64,000 nt of DNA. Source: Trinickia mobilis. GTDB lineage: Bacteria > Pseudomonadota > Gammaproteobacteria > Burkholderiales > Burkholderiaceae. A program made the translations under genes and the position numbers. The notes beneath the pieces are model-generated. The model made no database searches, had not been told where the DNA came from, and saw only the letters and a list, made by a program, of their open reading frames with translations. Position 1 is the stretch's first letter, and every line of letters begins with the position of its first letter. Location: NCBI RefSeq assembly GCF_017315705.1, contig NZ_JAFLRF010000033.1, forward strand, positions 1 to 64,000, in the 5' to 3' direction. Shown here one piece after another: positions 50,315-59,227 of this stretch.

Positions 50315-51622
50315 ATGGCCAATTCCTATTTCCCGCGCTGGCGCGAGCAGCCGCGCGCCGTCGAAGGCCGCGTCGTCAATACGGACGAACGCCTGCCATG
50401 GCCGCAGATGCTCGCGATGGGCGTGCAGCACGTCGTCGCGATGTTCGGCTCGACCGTGCTGGCGCCGCTCCTCATGGGCTTCGATCCGAACCTCTGCATC
50501 TTCATGTCGGGGATCGGGACGCTGCTCTTTTTCGTGCTCGTAGGCGGGCGGGTGCCGAGCTATCTGGGCTCGAGCTTCTCGTTCATCGGGCTCGTCATCG
50601 CGGTGACCGCCTACGCCGGGCACGGGCCGAACCCGAACATCCCGGTGGCGCTCGGCGGGATCCTCGCCTGCGGCGTGGTGTACGCGATCATCGGGCTGAT
50701 CGTGTCGGCGGTCGGCACGAAGTGGATCGAGGCCTTGATGCCGCCCGCCGTGACCGGCTCGATCGTCGCCGTGATCGGCCTGAATCTCGCGCCGATCGCC
50801 GTCAAGGGCGTGAGCGGGTCCACGTTCGACTCGTGGATGGCGCTCGTGACGGTGCTGTGCGTCGGCGGCGTCGCAGTGTTCGCGCGCGGCATGCTCCAGC
50901 GGCTCCTGATACTGGTCGGCCTGTTGATCGCCTATGTGATCTACGCGATCGTCACGAACGGGATGGGGCTCGGCAAGCCGGTCGATTTTTCGATCGTCGC
51001 GAACGCCGCGTGGTTCGGGCTGCCGCATTTCATGGCGCCGGCCTTCGACCCGCACGCGATGGCGCTCCTCGCGCCGATCGCGGTGATCCTCGTCGCCGAG
51101 AACCTCGGGCATATCAAGGCGGTGAGCGCGATGACGGGGCAAAACCTCGATCCGTACATCGGCCGGGCCTTCATCGGCGACGGGCTCGCGACCGTCGTCT
51201 CGGGCTTCGCGGGCGGCACGGGCGTGACGACCTACGCGGAGAACATCGGCGTGATGGCCGTCACCAAGATCTACTCGACGCTGGTGTTCGTCGTGGCGGC
51301 GGTGATCGCGATCCTGCTCGGGTTCTCGCCGAAGTTCGGCGCGGTGATCCAGACGATTCCGGGGCCGGTGCTGGGCGGCGTGTCGATCGTCGTGTTCGGG
51401 CTGATCGCCGTGACCGGCGCGCGGATCTGGGTGGTCAACAAGGTCGATTTCTCGGACAACCGCAATCTGATCGTCGCGGCGGTGACGCTCGTGGTCGGTG
51501 CGGGCGACTTTTCGCTGAAGCTCGGTGGCTTCGCGCTCGGCGGGATCGGGACGGCGACCTTCGGCGCCATCATCCTCTACGCGATTCTCCGGCGGGAGGC
51601 CGTGCGCGGGCCGGTGGCGTAA
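50315..51622 (+). CDS. rutG: NCS2-family pyrimidine permease, RutG-like
   Basis: A 435-residue permease of the nucleobase-cation symporter-2 family with about 14 membrane segments. It is close to RutG and UraA in the diagnostic places: MGVQHVVAMFGSTVLAPLLMG, MSGIGTLLFFVLVGGRVPSYLGSSFSF, then LVAENLGHIKAVSAMTG with the substrate-binding Glu and GGTGVTTYAENIGVMAVTK. The best guess for its substrate is uracil. Other rut genes for pyrimidine breakdown are not beside it. GAGGAG-type ribosome binding site before the ATG. Confidence 0.82.
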   Translation: MANSYFPRWREQPRAVEGRVVNTDERLPWPQMLAMGVQHVVAMFGSTVLAPLLMGFDPNLCIFMSGIGTLLFFVLVGGRVPSYLGSSFSFIGLVIAVTAYAGHGPNPNIPVALGGILACGVVYAIIGLIVSAVGTKWIEALMPPAVTGSIVAVIGLNLAPIAVKGVSGSTFDSWMALVTVLCVGGVAVFARGMLQRLLILVGLLIAYVIYAIVTNGMGLGKPVDFSIVANAAWFGLPHFMAPAFDPHAMALLAPIAVILVAENLGHIKAVSAMTGQNLDPYIGRAFIGDGLATVVSGFAGGTGVTTYAENIGVMAVTKIYSTLVFVVAAVIAILLGFSPKFGAVIQTIPGPVLGGVSIVVFGLIAVTGARIWVVNKVDFSDNRNLIVAAVTLVVGAGDFSLKLGGFALGGIGTATFGAIILYAILRREAVRGPVA

Positions 51623-51965
51623 CTGCAGTTGTGGCGGTAGTTGCGGTAGTGGCTTCAGGTGCCGCAGACAGCCTCGTCCGGGCTTGCGCCGCCTTCCACT
51701 GCGACGGCCGGGCTGCACCGCTACGGCGCAGCCGCAAGCCGCGCGGCCGGTGCGGTTTGCACCATGGCGGTGCGGGCAAGCTGGCGCACGGCGCCACAGA
51801 CCGTGCATGGCATTTGATCCACACGATGGACCGCCGCGCCGGCGTCCGCCGCCGTGCGCATGGACCTTGCTTTAACGTGCCCTGAGACTACATTGAGAAA
51901 ATTCAGAGGCCGTCGATGACGACATCCGTCTTCCGTTCTTGCTTTGCCTATGCGCCGAGGCCGAC
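51623..51965. other. Gap between permease and EAL gene
   Basis: Some 340 bases without a supported gene. The first part is GC-rich with short internal repeats of GCGGTAGT. Near the EAL gene a weak promoter may exist: TTGCTT (51867-51872) and TACATT (51889-51894) separated by 16 bases. Confidence 0.3.
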
Positions 51966-53249
51966 ATGGTGACTGCGCTGCAGGAGAGAAAGCCCGTCCC
52001 GGCGCTGCCGCCCGGGTTCGAATTGAGCGTCACGTCGGGGCTGCAGCGCTACGCCGTGCGGCACGACGACTTGACGCTCACCAGCGTGTTTCAGCCGATC
52101 TTCAGCGTGTCGCACATGCGCGCGGTCGGCTACGAGGCGCTGCTGCGCGCGCACGATGCGCTCGACCGCGTCGTGCCGGCGCTCGACGTGTTCGGCGAGG
52201 CGGCGCGGCACGGCGAGCTGCATCTCGTCGACCGGCTCGCACAGGCGCTGCATCTCGAGAACTTCAAGATGCTCGGCGCGGAGCGCGAGTGGCTGTTCCT
52301 CAACGTCCATCCCGAGGCGCTGACCGATCCGTATCATGCGGCGGCGCTGCTCGCGAACCTGAAGCGCCTCGACCTGTCGCCGCGCCGGGTCGTGCTCGAA
52401 GTGCTCGAGCAACGCGCCGACGACCTCGAAAAGCTCGCCGAAGGCGTGCGCCGTTTTCGCGAAGAAGGCTTCCTGATCGCGCTCGACGATTTCGGCGCGG
52501 GCCACTCGAACATCGAGCGGATCTGGCAGTTGAATCCCGATATGGTGAAGCTCGACCGCATCATGCTTTCGCACGCCGCGCACCGCACGGACATGGCGGC
52601 GATCCTGCCCGGCCTCGTTGCGCTCCTGCACGAGGCGGGCAAGCTGGTGCTGATCGAAGGGATCGAGACCGAGCACGAGGCGCAACTCGCGCTCGGCTGC
52701 GACGCGGATTTCGTGCAGGGTTTTTTCTTCGGCAGACCGAACCCCGGGCCCGCGGACGGCACGCAGGCGGCAGCCTGCATCGGCGAGCTGACCGAGCGCT
52801 ACCGTGCGCAGGCCGAGGCGCGCGAGCGGGCCAATGCGAGCCGCCTCCAGCCGTATGTGCGCGCCTTCGAGCGCGCGGCCGAGCGGCTGGCGGCGGGCGA
52901 GCCGCTCGAAGAGGTGTGCTGGAATTTCCTCGCGCTCGATCACGCCGCGCGCTGCTTCCTGCTGGATTCGAACGGCCGGCAGGCGGGGCGCAACGTCGTG
53001 CTGCGCGCCGACCGCGCCGCCAGGGAAACGGGCTTCTTGCCGCTCGCCGACGCGCAAGGCGCGAACTGGCTGCGCCGGCCCTATTTCCGCGACGCGATCA
53101 ATGCGCCCGAGCGCGTGCATGTCACGCGGCCTTATCTGTCGATCAACGAGGCGATGCCGTGCGTGACGCTGTCGATGGCGACGCGCGTGGGCTCGCAGAT
53201 GTGCGTGCTGTGCGGCGATATCGACTGGGTCGAGGAACCCTCCGCCTGA
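51966..53249 (+). CDS. EAL-domain c-di-GMP phosphodiesterase
   Basis: A 427-residue cytosolic protein. The N-terminal EAL domain (about 35-275) keeps the catalytic set: EALLR with Glu57, NVHPE, EVLEQ, DDFGAG, KLDR, EGIETE and QGFFFG. These are the metal- and substrate-binding motifs of active phosphodiesterases that linearise c-di-GMP. The C-terminal 150 residues (LDHAARCFLLDSNGRQAG, WLRRPYFRDAIN, VTRPYLSINEAMPCVTLSMA) look like a Cache/PDC-type sensor domain that here lacks membrane anchors. The ATG at 51966 is chosen over a TTG nine codons upstream. It converges with the siderophore operon. Confidence 0.86.
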   Translation: MVTALQERKPVPALPPGFELSVTSGLQRYAVRHDDLTLTSVFQPIFSVSHMRAVGYEALLRAHDALDRVVPALDVFGEAARHGELHLVDRLAQALHLENFKMLGAEREWLFLNVHPEALTDPYHAAALLANLKRLDLSPRRVVLEVLEQRADDLEKLAEGVRRFREEGFLIALDDFGAGHSNIERIWQLNPDMVKLDRIMLSHAAHRTDMAAILPGLVALLHEAGKLVLIEGIETEHEAQLALGCDADFVQGFFFGRPNPGPADGTQAAACIGELTERYRAQAEARERANASRLQPYVRAFERAAERLAAGEPLEEVCWNFLALDHAARCFLLDSNGRQAGRNVVLRADRAARETGFLPLADAQGANWLRRPYFRDAINAPERVHVTRPYLSINEAMPCVTLSMATRVGSQMCVLCGDIDWVEEPSA

Positions 53250-53413
53250 GCTTGCTGCGTCAACCCATGCTTCACGAAGCCGTTTCGTGCGACCAGGCGG
53301 GGCGAACACGGCTGAAGCCAGCGAGCACCAGACACGGGCTGCATCGCGCGCTTCGATATCGACGCCCACCCGCCGTCTGCCGTCAAGTCGACGGTCAATC
53401 CAGTCGTGCCTGT

Positions 53414-54268
53414 TCAGGCCCTGCGGCTTTGGATGCGCACTGCGCTCGGCGCCGCGTTGCGAAGACCGGGCAGACGCATCGCCGCACGCAGCAGCGTCCA
53501 GCCGAAGCCGCTGAAATAGTTCCACGGTACGGCTTCGACGGCGGCGACATGGGGGCCCCAGTCGCGCAGCCGTTCGATTTCGTCGCGGTTGATGCTCCAC
53601 GGCATGGGCGGCACGCGGTAGTCGAGCGTCTTTTGAAGACCCCGCAGCGTCTTGCGCGAGTACCAGTGAGGAATCGCGTCGAACAGGAGCTCGGCTTGCC
53701 GGAAGTGCCCGGCAATCGCGCCGATCACGGTTTTCACCTCGGCCTCCCGCAGATACATGAACAACCCTTGAGCCGTGACGAACACGGGGCCGGCAGGCGG
53801 CGTCCGGCCTTCCGGCTGCGCTGCCGCGAAATGGTCGACCTCCGTCATCCACGACAGGTCCAGCACGCTCTTGCGCACGTATCGGCAGCGCTCGCTCTCG
53901 GGCAGGAAGCGCTCGCGAACGGCGATGGCCTCCGGCACGTCGACGCAGACCCACCGCACCCGGCCGTTGTCGCAACGCTGAAACTGCGTTTCGAGGCCGC
54001 AGCCGAGTTCGATCACGACGCCCTCCGGATGCCTGGCGAGCCAAGGCTTGAGCACGTCGTCGAACACGCGCGAGCGCACGGCATGCGACCTGTCGGCCGT
54101 GCCGAAGCGGCGCGCGTAGTCGTACTCGATGGAGCGGAAGATGCGTATCGCCTCCGGGTCGACGAGGAGCGGGCGCGGGCGTTGCGCCTCGCAGGCCCGG
54201 TTATACAGCGTCCACAGCATCGTTTCGGGGATGCCGGAGAGCACGACGGACCGGCGTTCGCCGTTCAT
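53414..54268 (-). CDS. LCMT-type SAM methyltransferase of the siderophore operon
   Basis: A 284-residue class I methyltransferase of the LCMT/PPM family. The SAM-binding motif is VVIELGCGLETQF, and WVCVDVPEAIAVRERFLP and FVTAQGLFMYL are also typical. The start ATG overlaps the stop of the adenylation-synthase fusion gene as ATGA, so it is the last gene of the siderophore operon. The classic yersiniabactin set (irp1, irp2, ybtU, ybtT, ybtE) has no such gene. It may O-methylate the siderophore or an intermediate; that is inference. A longer frame starting at 54352 is a shadow. Confidence 0.75.
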   Translation of the reverse strand: MNGERRSVVLSGIPETMLWTLYNRACEAQRPRPLLVDPEAIRIFRSIEYDYARRFGTADRSHAVRSRVFDDVLKPWLARHPEGVVIELGCGLETQFQRCDNGRVRWVCVDVPEAIAVRERFLPESERCRYVRKSVLDLSWMTEVDHFAAAQPEGRTPPAGPVFVTAQGLFMYLREAEVKTVIGAIAGHFRQAELLFDAIPHWYSRKTLRGLQKTLDYRVPPMPWSINRDEIERLRDWGPHVAAVEAVPWNYFSGFGWTLLRAAMRLPGLRNAAPSAVRIQSRRA

Positions 54269-57200
54269 GACGCCGCCTCCGCGCGAGACGCGCGGGGCGC
54301 GGCGCGCAGGTGCCGCGCGACGCTCGCGAGCTTCTCGCAGGTCTCGGTCCACTCGCGCCGCGGGGCCGAGAGCGGCACGAGTCCGGCGCCGGCCTGGAGC
54401 CAGCAGCGCGCACCGTTGCGGTAGACGGAACGCAGCACCAGCGCGGCGTCGAGGGCGCCGCCGCTGTCGACGATCATCACGCAGCCGCTATAGAGGCCGC
54501 GCGGGCCGCTCTCGTGGCGGCGGATGCTTTCGAGCGCTTCCCGTTTCGGGATGCCGGAGGCCGTCACGGCGGGGAACAGGGAGACGAAGGCGTCCCACGC
54601 ACGGCGTCCGGCAGCGAGCCGCCCTGTGACGCGCGAGGCGAGATGCTGCACGGTGCCGCGCGCCCGCACCGTCATGAATTCGCTGACGTTCACCGAGCCC
54701 GCTTCGCAGACGGCGGACATTTCCTGCATCGCCAGCTGCACCGACACCGCGTGCTCGGCGATTTCCTTCGCGTCTTGCAGCAGCTCGCGCCGCAGGCGCT
54801 CGTCCTCGGCCGCGTCGCCCGTCAGCGCGCGGGTGCCGGCCAGCGGCTGCGTGCTGACGAAGCCGAGCGAGTCGACCTCGACGACGGTCTCCGGGCTGAA
54901 GCCATAGGCCTGGAAGTTGCCGTCGCGCAGCAGGAACGAGCGTGCCGGCGTATTGACCCGGCGGCCTTCGAGAAAGCTGAGCGGCATGTCGAGCGAGAGC
55001 GGCGCCTCGACGGCACGCGACAGGATGACCTTCTGGTACGTCTCGTCGCGCATCTCGCCGACAGCCGAGGCGACCTTGGCCTCATAGGCAGCCTGCGCGC
55101 CTGCGTGGTCCGTGGCGGCAAGCGGCTCGCCCGGGGCGGGGGCGGGCGCGGCGTCCTGCGTCGCGACAAGCTCCGCCAGCGGGCCGAGCGCGGCCGCGTC
55201 CAGGCTGCGGATCAGCGCGACGTTCTCGCGCAGGCGAATCTCGCTTTGCGGCACGAAGAGCCGCAACAGCGGCTCGCCCGCGGCGGGCGCTTCGAGCCCG
55301 TGCGTCAGGTAGGCCAGCTCGAAAGCGGCGCGGCCATACAGGCGCCAGCCTTCGAACGGCAGAGCGTCGAGCGCGGCGGCAAGATCGGCGCCCGCCGCCG
55401 CGCCGTCGCTGCGGCGGATCGTGCCGTCGCGGTCCATGGTGAGGTCCAGGGCGGCGTCGAGCCCGATGCTCCATTCGCCGCGGCACTCGTAGACGGTGTA
55501 GCGCTTGGCTTTGACTACCCGCGCGAGCCGTGAGGCCAACTCCATTGGCGGGCTCGCAACCGGGACGCGCGTTTCGGCGTAGCGGCGTCTGGCCGGCGCA
55601 GATGCGGGTACGGAGGCCGGCCCGGATGCCGGCGCGGCGGCATCCGGCGCCATGGCGGCGCGGCGCTCCTTCGCGAGGGCGGCGAGCCGCGGCTTGTCGA
55701 TCTTGCCCACCGGCGTGAGCGGCCATTGGCCGATCGTTTCGAACTGGCCGGGGCGCTTGAAGTCGCTGAGCCCGCGCGCGCTCAATGCCGCGTTCAGCGC
55801 GGCGGCGCCGGGCGCCTCGCCATGGGGCTCGGGCAGCACGAACGCGCAGATACGCTCGCCGAGCACCGCGTCCGGCACGGCCACCACGACCGCGTCCCGC
55901 ACGCCCGGCACTTCGACGAGCAGCGACTCGATTTCGGCAGCGGAGATCTTCTCGCCGCAACGGTTGATCTGTTCCTTGAGGCGGCCTTCCACGATCAGGT
56001 TGCCCTCCGGGGTCAGCCGCACCAGATCGCCGGTGCGATAGAAGCCGTCGGCGGTGAAGCTCCGGGCGTCGTGCTCGGGCGCGAGGTAATAGCCACGGAT
56101 CGTGCAGGGGCCGCGCGTCAGCAGCTCGCCGGCGGCGCCGGCCGGCACGTCGCGCTGGTGTTCGTCGACGATGCGGATTTCGTCGTCAGGCGACAGCGGC
56201 CTGCCTTGGGTATGGAAGACCGTCTCGGGCGGGTCGTCGAGCCGCGTGAAGCAGAGCAGGCCCTCGGCCATGCCGAACACTTGTTGCAGGCGGCACCCGA
56301 GCCGTTCGGTCAGCGCCTTCGCGAGCGCGGGGTCGAGCCGCGCTCCGCCGACTTGCACGACGCGCAGGCTCGAGAGGTCGCTCGTCTCCCAATCGCGGGC
56401 CTGCACCCAAAGCTGCGCGAGCGGCGGCACGAGCGCCGTGTGCGTGACGCGCTCGCGCTCGATGAGCGGCATGACTTCGTCGCAGCTCGCTGTGCCGGAG
56501 AGCACGACGGTGCCGCCGCAGGCGAGCGTGCCGAGCACGCCGGGACACGCGAGCGTGAAGTTGTGAGCGACGGGCAGCACCGCCAGATAGACGCTATCGG
56601 CGCCAAGGCCGCAGAGCTTCGCGGAAGCGGCGGCGTTGTAGGCGTAGTCGCCGTGCGTGCGCGGGATCAGCTTGGGCGTACCGGTGGTGCCGCCCGAGAG
56701 CAGGAGCAGCGCCGTCTCGCGAGGCGTGGGCGCCGGCCATGCCGCCGGTTCTGCGCTGCGCGCAACGTTCGCTTCGAGGGCGTCGAGTGTGACGGCCTGG
56801 CCGGCGTGATCGCCCGGATCGCCGTCCACGATCACGTGCCGCAGCGACGGATGGGCCGCGGCGATCTCGCGAGCGAGCGACCGGCAGTCGTTCCCCTGGC
56901 TGCGCTCGGCGATGAAGTAGGCCACCGGCTCGGCGATGCGGCAAAGCGCGTCGATGTCGTGCGCGCGCTGCGCCGGCATGGCGAGCACGGGAACGGCGCC
57001 GATGCGCAGCAGCGCAAAGAACGCCGTGACGAAGCCCATGCCGTTGGACAGTTGCAGCATGGCGCGGTCGCCCTTACGGATGCCGAGGCGGTCGAGGCCG
57101 AGCGCGAGACGCTCGACGCGCGCCTCGAGCCCTGCGTACGAAAGCCGCTCGCGGCCGGCGACGAGCGCCGTGCGCTCGGCGTATGCCGCCGCCCAGCGCC

Positions 57201-57282
57201 GCGGACACTCGCCGAGCAAGGGCGCGAGCGGGTCGCGGCCGTCGGCGCAGGTGTCGAGGGAAGGATGCGGATGCGTATTCAT
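54265..57282 (-). CDS. Salicylate-AMP ligase fused to salicylate synthase
   Basis: A 1005-residue bifunctional protein. Residues 1-540 are an aryl-acid adenylation enzyme (SGGTTGTPKLIPRTHG at 196-211, GMAEGLLC, YRTGDLVR, catalytic Lys527 in PVGKIDKP). In HNFTLACPG, Asn241 marks aryl acids and Cys246, where 2,3-dihydroxybenzoate enzymes have Ser, marks salicylate. After an Ala/Pro linker (541-568), residues about 575-993 are an Irp9/MbtI/YbtS-type synthase (YQKVILSR with Lys751, GFSPETVVEVD, LAGTRALTG, HESGPRGLYSG), which converts chorismate to salicylate. It would both make salicylate and load it. ATG at 57282 follows GGAG. Confidence 0.9.
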   Translation of the reverse strand: MNTHPHPSLDTCADGRDPLAPLLGECPRRWAAAYAERTALVAGRERLSYAGLEARVERLALGLDRLGIRKGDRAMLQLSNGMGFVTAFFALLRIGAVPVLAMPAQRAHDIDALCRIAEPVAYFIAERSQGNDCRSLAREIAAAHPSLRHVIVDGDPGDHAGQAVTLDALEANVARSAEPAAWPAPTPRETALLLLSGGTTGTPKLIPRTHGDYAYNAAASAKLCGLGADSVYLAVLPVAHNFTLACPGVLGTLACGGTVVLSGTASCDEVMPLIERERVTHTALVPPLAQLWVQARDWETSDLSSLRVVQVGGARLDPALAKALTERLGCRLQQVFGMAEGLLCFTRLDDPPETVFHTQGRPLSPDDEIRIVDEHQRDVPAGAAGELLTRGPCTIRGYYLAPEHDARSFTADGFYRTGDLVRLTPEGNLIVEGRLKEQINRCGEKISAAEIESLLVEVPGVRDAVVVAVPDAVLGERICAFVLPEPHGEAPGAAALNAALSARGLSDFKRPGQFETIGQWPLTPVGKIDKPRLAALAKERRAAMAPDAAAPASGPASVPASAPARRRYAETRVPVASPPMELASRLARVVKAKRYTVYECRGEWSIGLDAALDLTMDRDGTIRRSDGAAAGADLAAALDALPFEGWRLYGRAAFELAYLTHGLEAPAAGEPLLRLFVPQSEIRLRENVALIRSLDAAALGPLAELVATQDAAPAPAPGEPLAATDHAGAQAAYEAKVASAVGEMRDETYQKVILSRAVEAPLSLDMPLSFLEGRRVNTPARSFLLRDGNFQAYGFSPETVVEVDSLGFVSTQPLAGTRALTGDAAEDERLRRELLQDAKEIAEHAVSVQLAMQEMSAVCEAGSVNVSEFMTVRARGTVQHLASRVTGRLAAGRRAWDAFVSLFPAVTASGIPKREALESIRRHESGPRGLYSGCVMIVDSGGALDAALVLRSVYRNGARCWLQAGAGLVPLSAPRREWTETCEKLASVARHLRAAPRASRAEAAS

Positions 57283-57302
57283 GAAGTTCTCCGAAGACGG
57301 GG

Positions 57303-58073
57303 TCAGCAGGAAGCGAGGAGGGCCTCGAAGCGGCGCAGCACCGCGCCGACGAACGCGCGTGGGCGGCGCGTCACATAAAAGTGGTCGCCGGCGAGCGCGG
57401 CCGGGTCGCCGGCTTCGTGCAGCCAGATTCGCCACGCGTCGACTTCCTCGGGCCACGCCTCGTCGTCGTCACTGCCGTGGACGAGCAGCGACGGCGTGCG
57501 AACGCGCGCATGCCCGGCGGCGCGTTCGCGCCGGTAACCCTCGGTGGCGCGGAAGTCGGCACGCAGGAGCGGCAGAAAAAAAGCGAGCAACGCGGGGTCG
57601 GCCAGCAACTCCGGGCTCATGCCGCCGATCTCGTTCAATTGCTCGACAAAGGAGCGGTCGTCGAGGTGGCTCAGGAGGCGCCGCGAACGCAGGTGCGGCG
57701 CGTGGCAGCCCGATAGCACGAGTCCGGCCGGAGGGCAGCCGCGCTGCTCGAGCAGCAGGCAGGTCTCGAACGCCACTTGCGCGCCCATGCTGTGCCCGGC
57801 GAGCACGAGCGAGCGGCGTTGCGCTTCGTCGAGCGCCGCGATCTCTTCGGCGAGCGGTGCGGCGAGTGCATCGATCCGCTCGGCGCAGGGTTCGCGCATG
57901 CGGTGGTCGCGGCCCGGGTAGACGGCCAGCGAGACCGCGACGCCCAGCCCGTCGAGCCCGTGCCAGGTTCGGAAGGCGCCGCTGCTCGCACCGGCGAACG
58001 GACAGATCACGAGATGAGGCGTTGGCTGCGTGGCTGGCACGCAAGGACGCAGCATGACGGGCGCGGGCATCAT
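57303..58073 (-). CDS. ybtT: Siderophore type II thioesterase (YbtT/PchC-like)
   Basis: A 256-residue alpha/beta-hydrolase of the type II thioesterase family: CPFAGASSGAFRTW, the nucleophile in LAGHSMGAQVAFE (Ser95), an Asp in LLVHGSDDDEAW and the His in AGDHFYV. Such enzymes free wrongly loaded carrier domains of the assembly line. Its start overlaps the reductase stop by ATGA; two ATGs stand in tandem at 58073 and 58070. It lies 20 bp before the fusion gene. Confidence 0.88.
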   Translation of the reverse strand: MMPAPVMLRPCVPATQPTPHLVICPFAGASSGAFRTWHGLDGLGVAVSLAVYPGRDHRMREPCAERIDALAAPLAEEIAALDEAQRRSLVLAGHSMGAQVAFETCLLLEQRGCPPAGLVLSGCHAPHLRSRRLLSHLDDRSFVEQLNEIGGMSPELLADPALLAFFLPLLRADFRATEGYRRERAAGHARVRTPSLLVHGSDDDEAWPEEVDAWRIWLHEAGDPAALAGDHFYVTRRPRAFVGAVLRRFEALLASC

Positions 58074-59227
58074 GCGGCCGTCTCCTCGCGGCGCGCGCCG
58101 AGCAGTTCGTGCGCGGCGATGGCGCGCGGCGGCGCGAGCTCGCGTTCCGCGGCGGCTCCGGCGCAGCGCAGCGTCCGTTGCCAGAGGCGCGCGAGGGCCG
58201 ACTGATAGGCGGTGCCGAAGCCGGAGGGCGTCGCGCCCCCGTCGAGGTGGCGGCGCAGGGCTTGCAGCACGTGCGCGACGCCGGCCGGGCCGTCCACTTC
58301 GAGCGCGCTTTGCCAGTCGGGCGCCGCCGCGTGCAGGGTCAGCGCCGTCGGCTGTGCGAACCAGGCGTCTCCGGTGCCGGCGTCGGCGGCGGCAACGCGC
58401 CGATACATGCTGTCCGGTGCGGTGCGATGCCGCGGGTCGTGGAGCGCCGGGCTCCACAGCACCGGCCCGTAGCTTGCCTGCAGCGACAGATACCCCGACG
58501 GCCAGCCGACCGCCATGTGATGCATCGCCAGGCTGTGCAAGTCGGGGTCGAGCGGGTCGACGTAAGTTTGCAGGCGAAGCGCGGCGTTCGATCGCGCAAG
58601 CCGCAGACGCAGCGTCTGGAAGGCGGGATCGTCGTCGTCGAGTGCGGCGATTTCCGCCTGGTCGAGCTCGGCGCCCGTCGCGCCATACGCCTGCGAGAGC
58701 AGGTCCAGCGACGAATACAGCAACTGACGGCTCGTCATGGCGTGGGCGAAGCAGGGCGCCGCACCGTCGAGGACTCGCCGCACCCGCCGCGCGCATTCGA
58801 TCCAGCTCAGGCCTGCCGGCGTATGCGCGTAGAAGCTGTTGACCCAGTAGGCGAGCCCCTGCCGCACGGCGAGCGCTTGCAGGCGCATGACGTCGTCGGG
58901 ATGCAGCGGGTGCTCCTGGACGACGTGCATGCCGCGCTGCAGGAACGTCTCGGCCAGTGCCGTGCCGGCGCCGCCGGCCACGGACGAGCGCACCACCACG
59001 CAGACGATGTCGGTGTCTCCGGGGACCTGTTCCGGCGACGTGTAAAGCGGGATGCCGAACGCGTGGGCCAACTGTTGCGAGCGCGCGCTGCCGTTCGCGA
59101 GCAGGCCGGCCAGTTCGAGGCCGTCTTGCGCTCGCATGAACGCGTTGAGATACAGCTCGCCGAATTTCGCGCCGGCGACGAGCACGCGCCGGTTGTTTCG
59201 TCGATTGTTCCCGAGGGGGGATGTCAT
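58070..59227 (-). CDS. irp3: Thiazolinyl imide reductase (Irp3/YbtU/PchG-like)
   Basis: A 385-residue oxidoreductase of the Irp3/PchG family, which reduces one thiazoline ring to a thiazolidine with NADPH while the substrate is bound to the assembly line. The nucleotide-binding stretch RVLVAGAKFGELYLNAF (14-30) and QRGMHVVQEHPLHPDD are typical, as is the middle region with SSLDLLSQAYG. Start and stop both overlap their neighbours by ATGA. Gene order irp1-irp3-irp4-ybtE matches the yersiniabactin operon. Confidence 0.9.
   Translation of the reverse strand: MTSPLGNNRRNNRRVLVAGAKFGELYLNAFMRAQDGLELAGLLANGSARSQQLAHAFGIPLYTSPEQVPGDTDIVCVVVRSSVAGGAGTALAETFLQRGMHVVQEHPLHPDDVMRLQALAVRQGLAYWVNSFYAHTPAGLSWIECARRVRRVLDGAAPCFAHAMTSRQLLYSSLDLLSQAYGATGAELDQAEIAALDDDDPAFQTLRLRLARSNAALRLQTYVDPLDPDLHSLAMHHMAVGWPSGYLSLQASYGPVLWSPALHDPRHRTAPDSMYRRVAAADAGTGDAWFAQPTALTLHAAAPDWQSALEVDGPAGVAHVLQALRRHLDGGATPSGFGTAYQSALARLWQRTLRCAGAAAERELAPPRAIAAHELLGARREETAA

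Noticed and set aside
51948-54424. Long frames on both strands around the EAL and methyltransferase genes
   Set aside because: They span two unrelated genes and have shadow composition; the EAL and LCMT products are the supported readings.
54265-57282. Fusion considered as two genes with a missed stop
   Set aside because: The frame is open without interruption through the linker, and no internal start with a ribosome binding site was seen before the synthase half.
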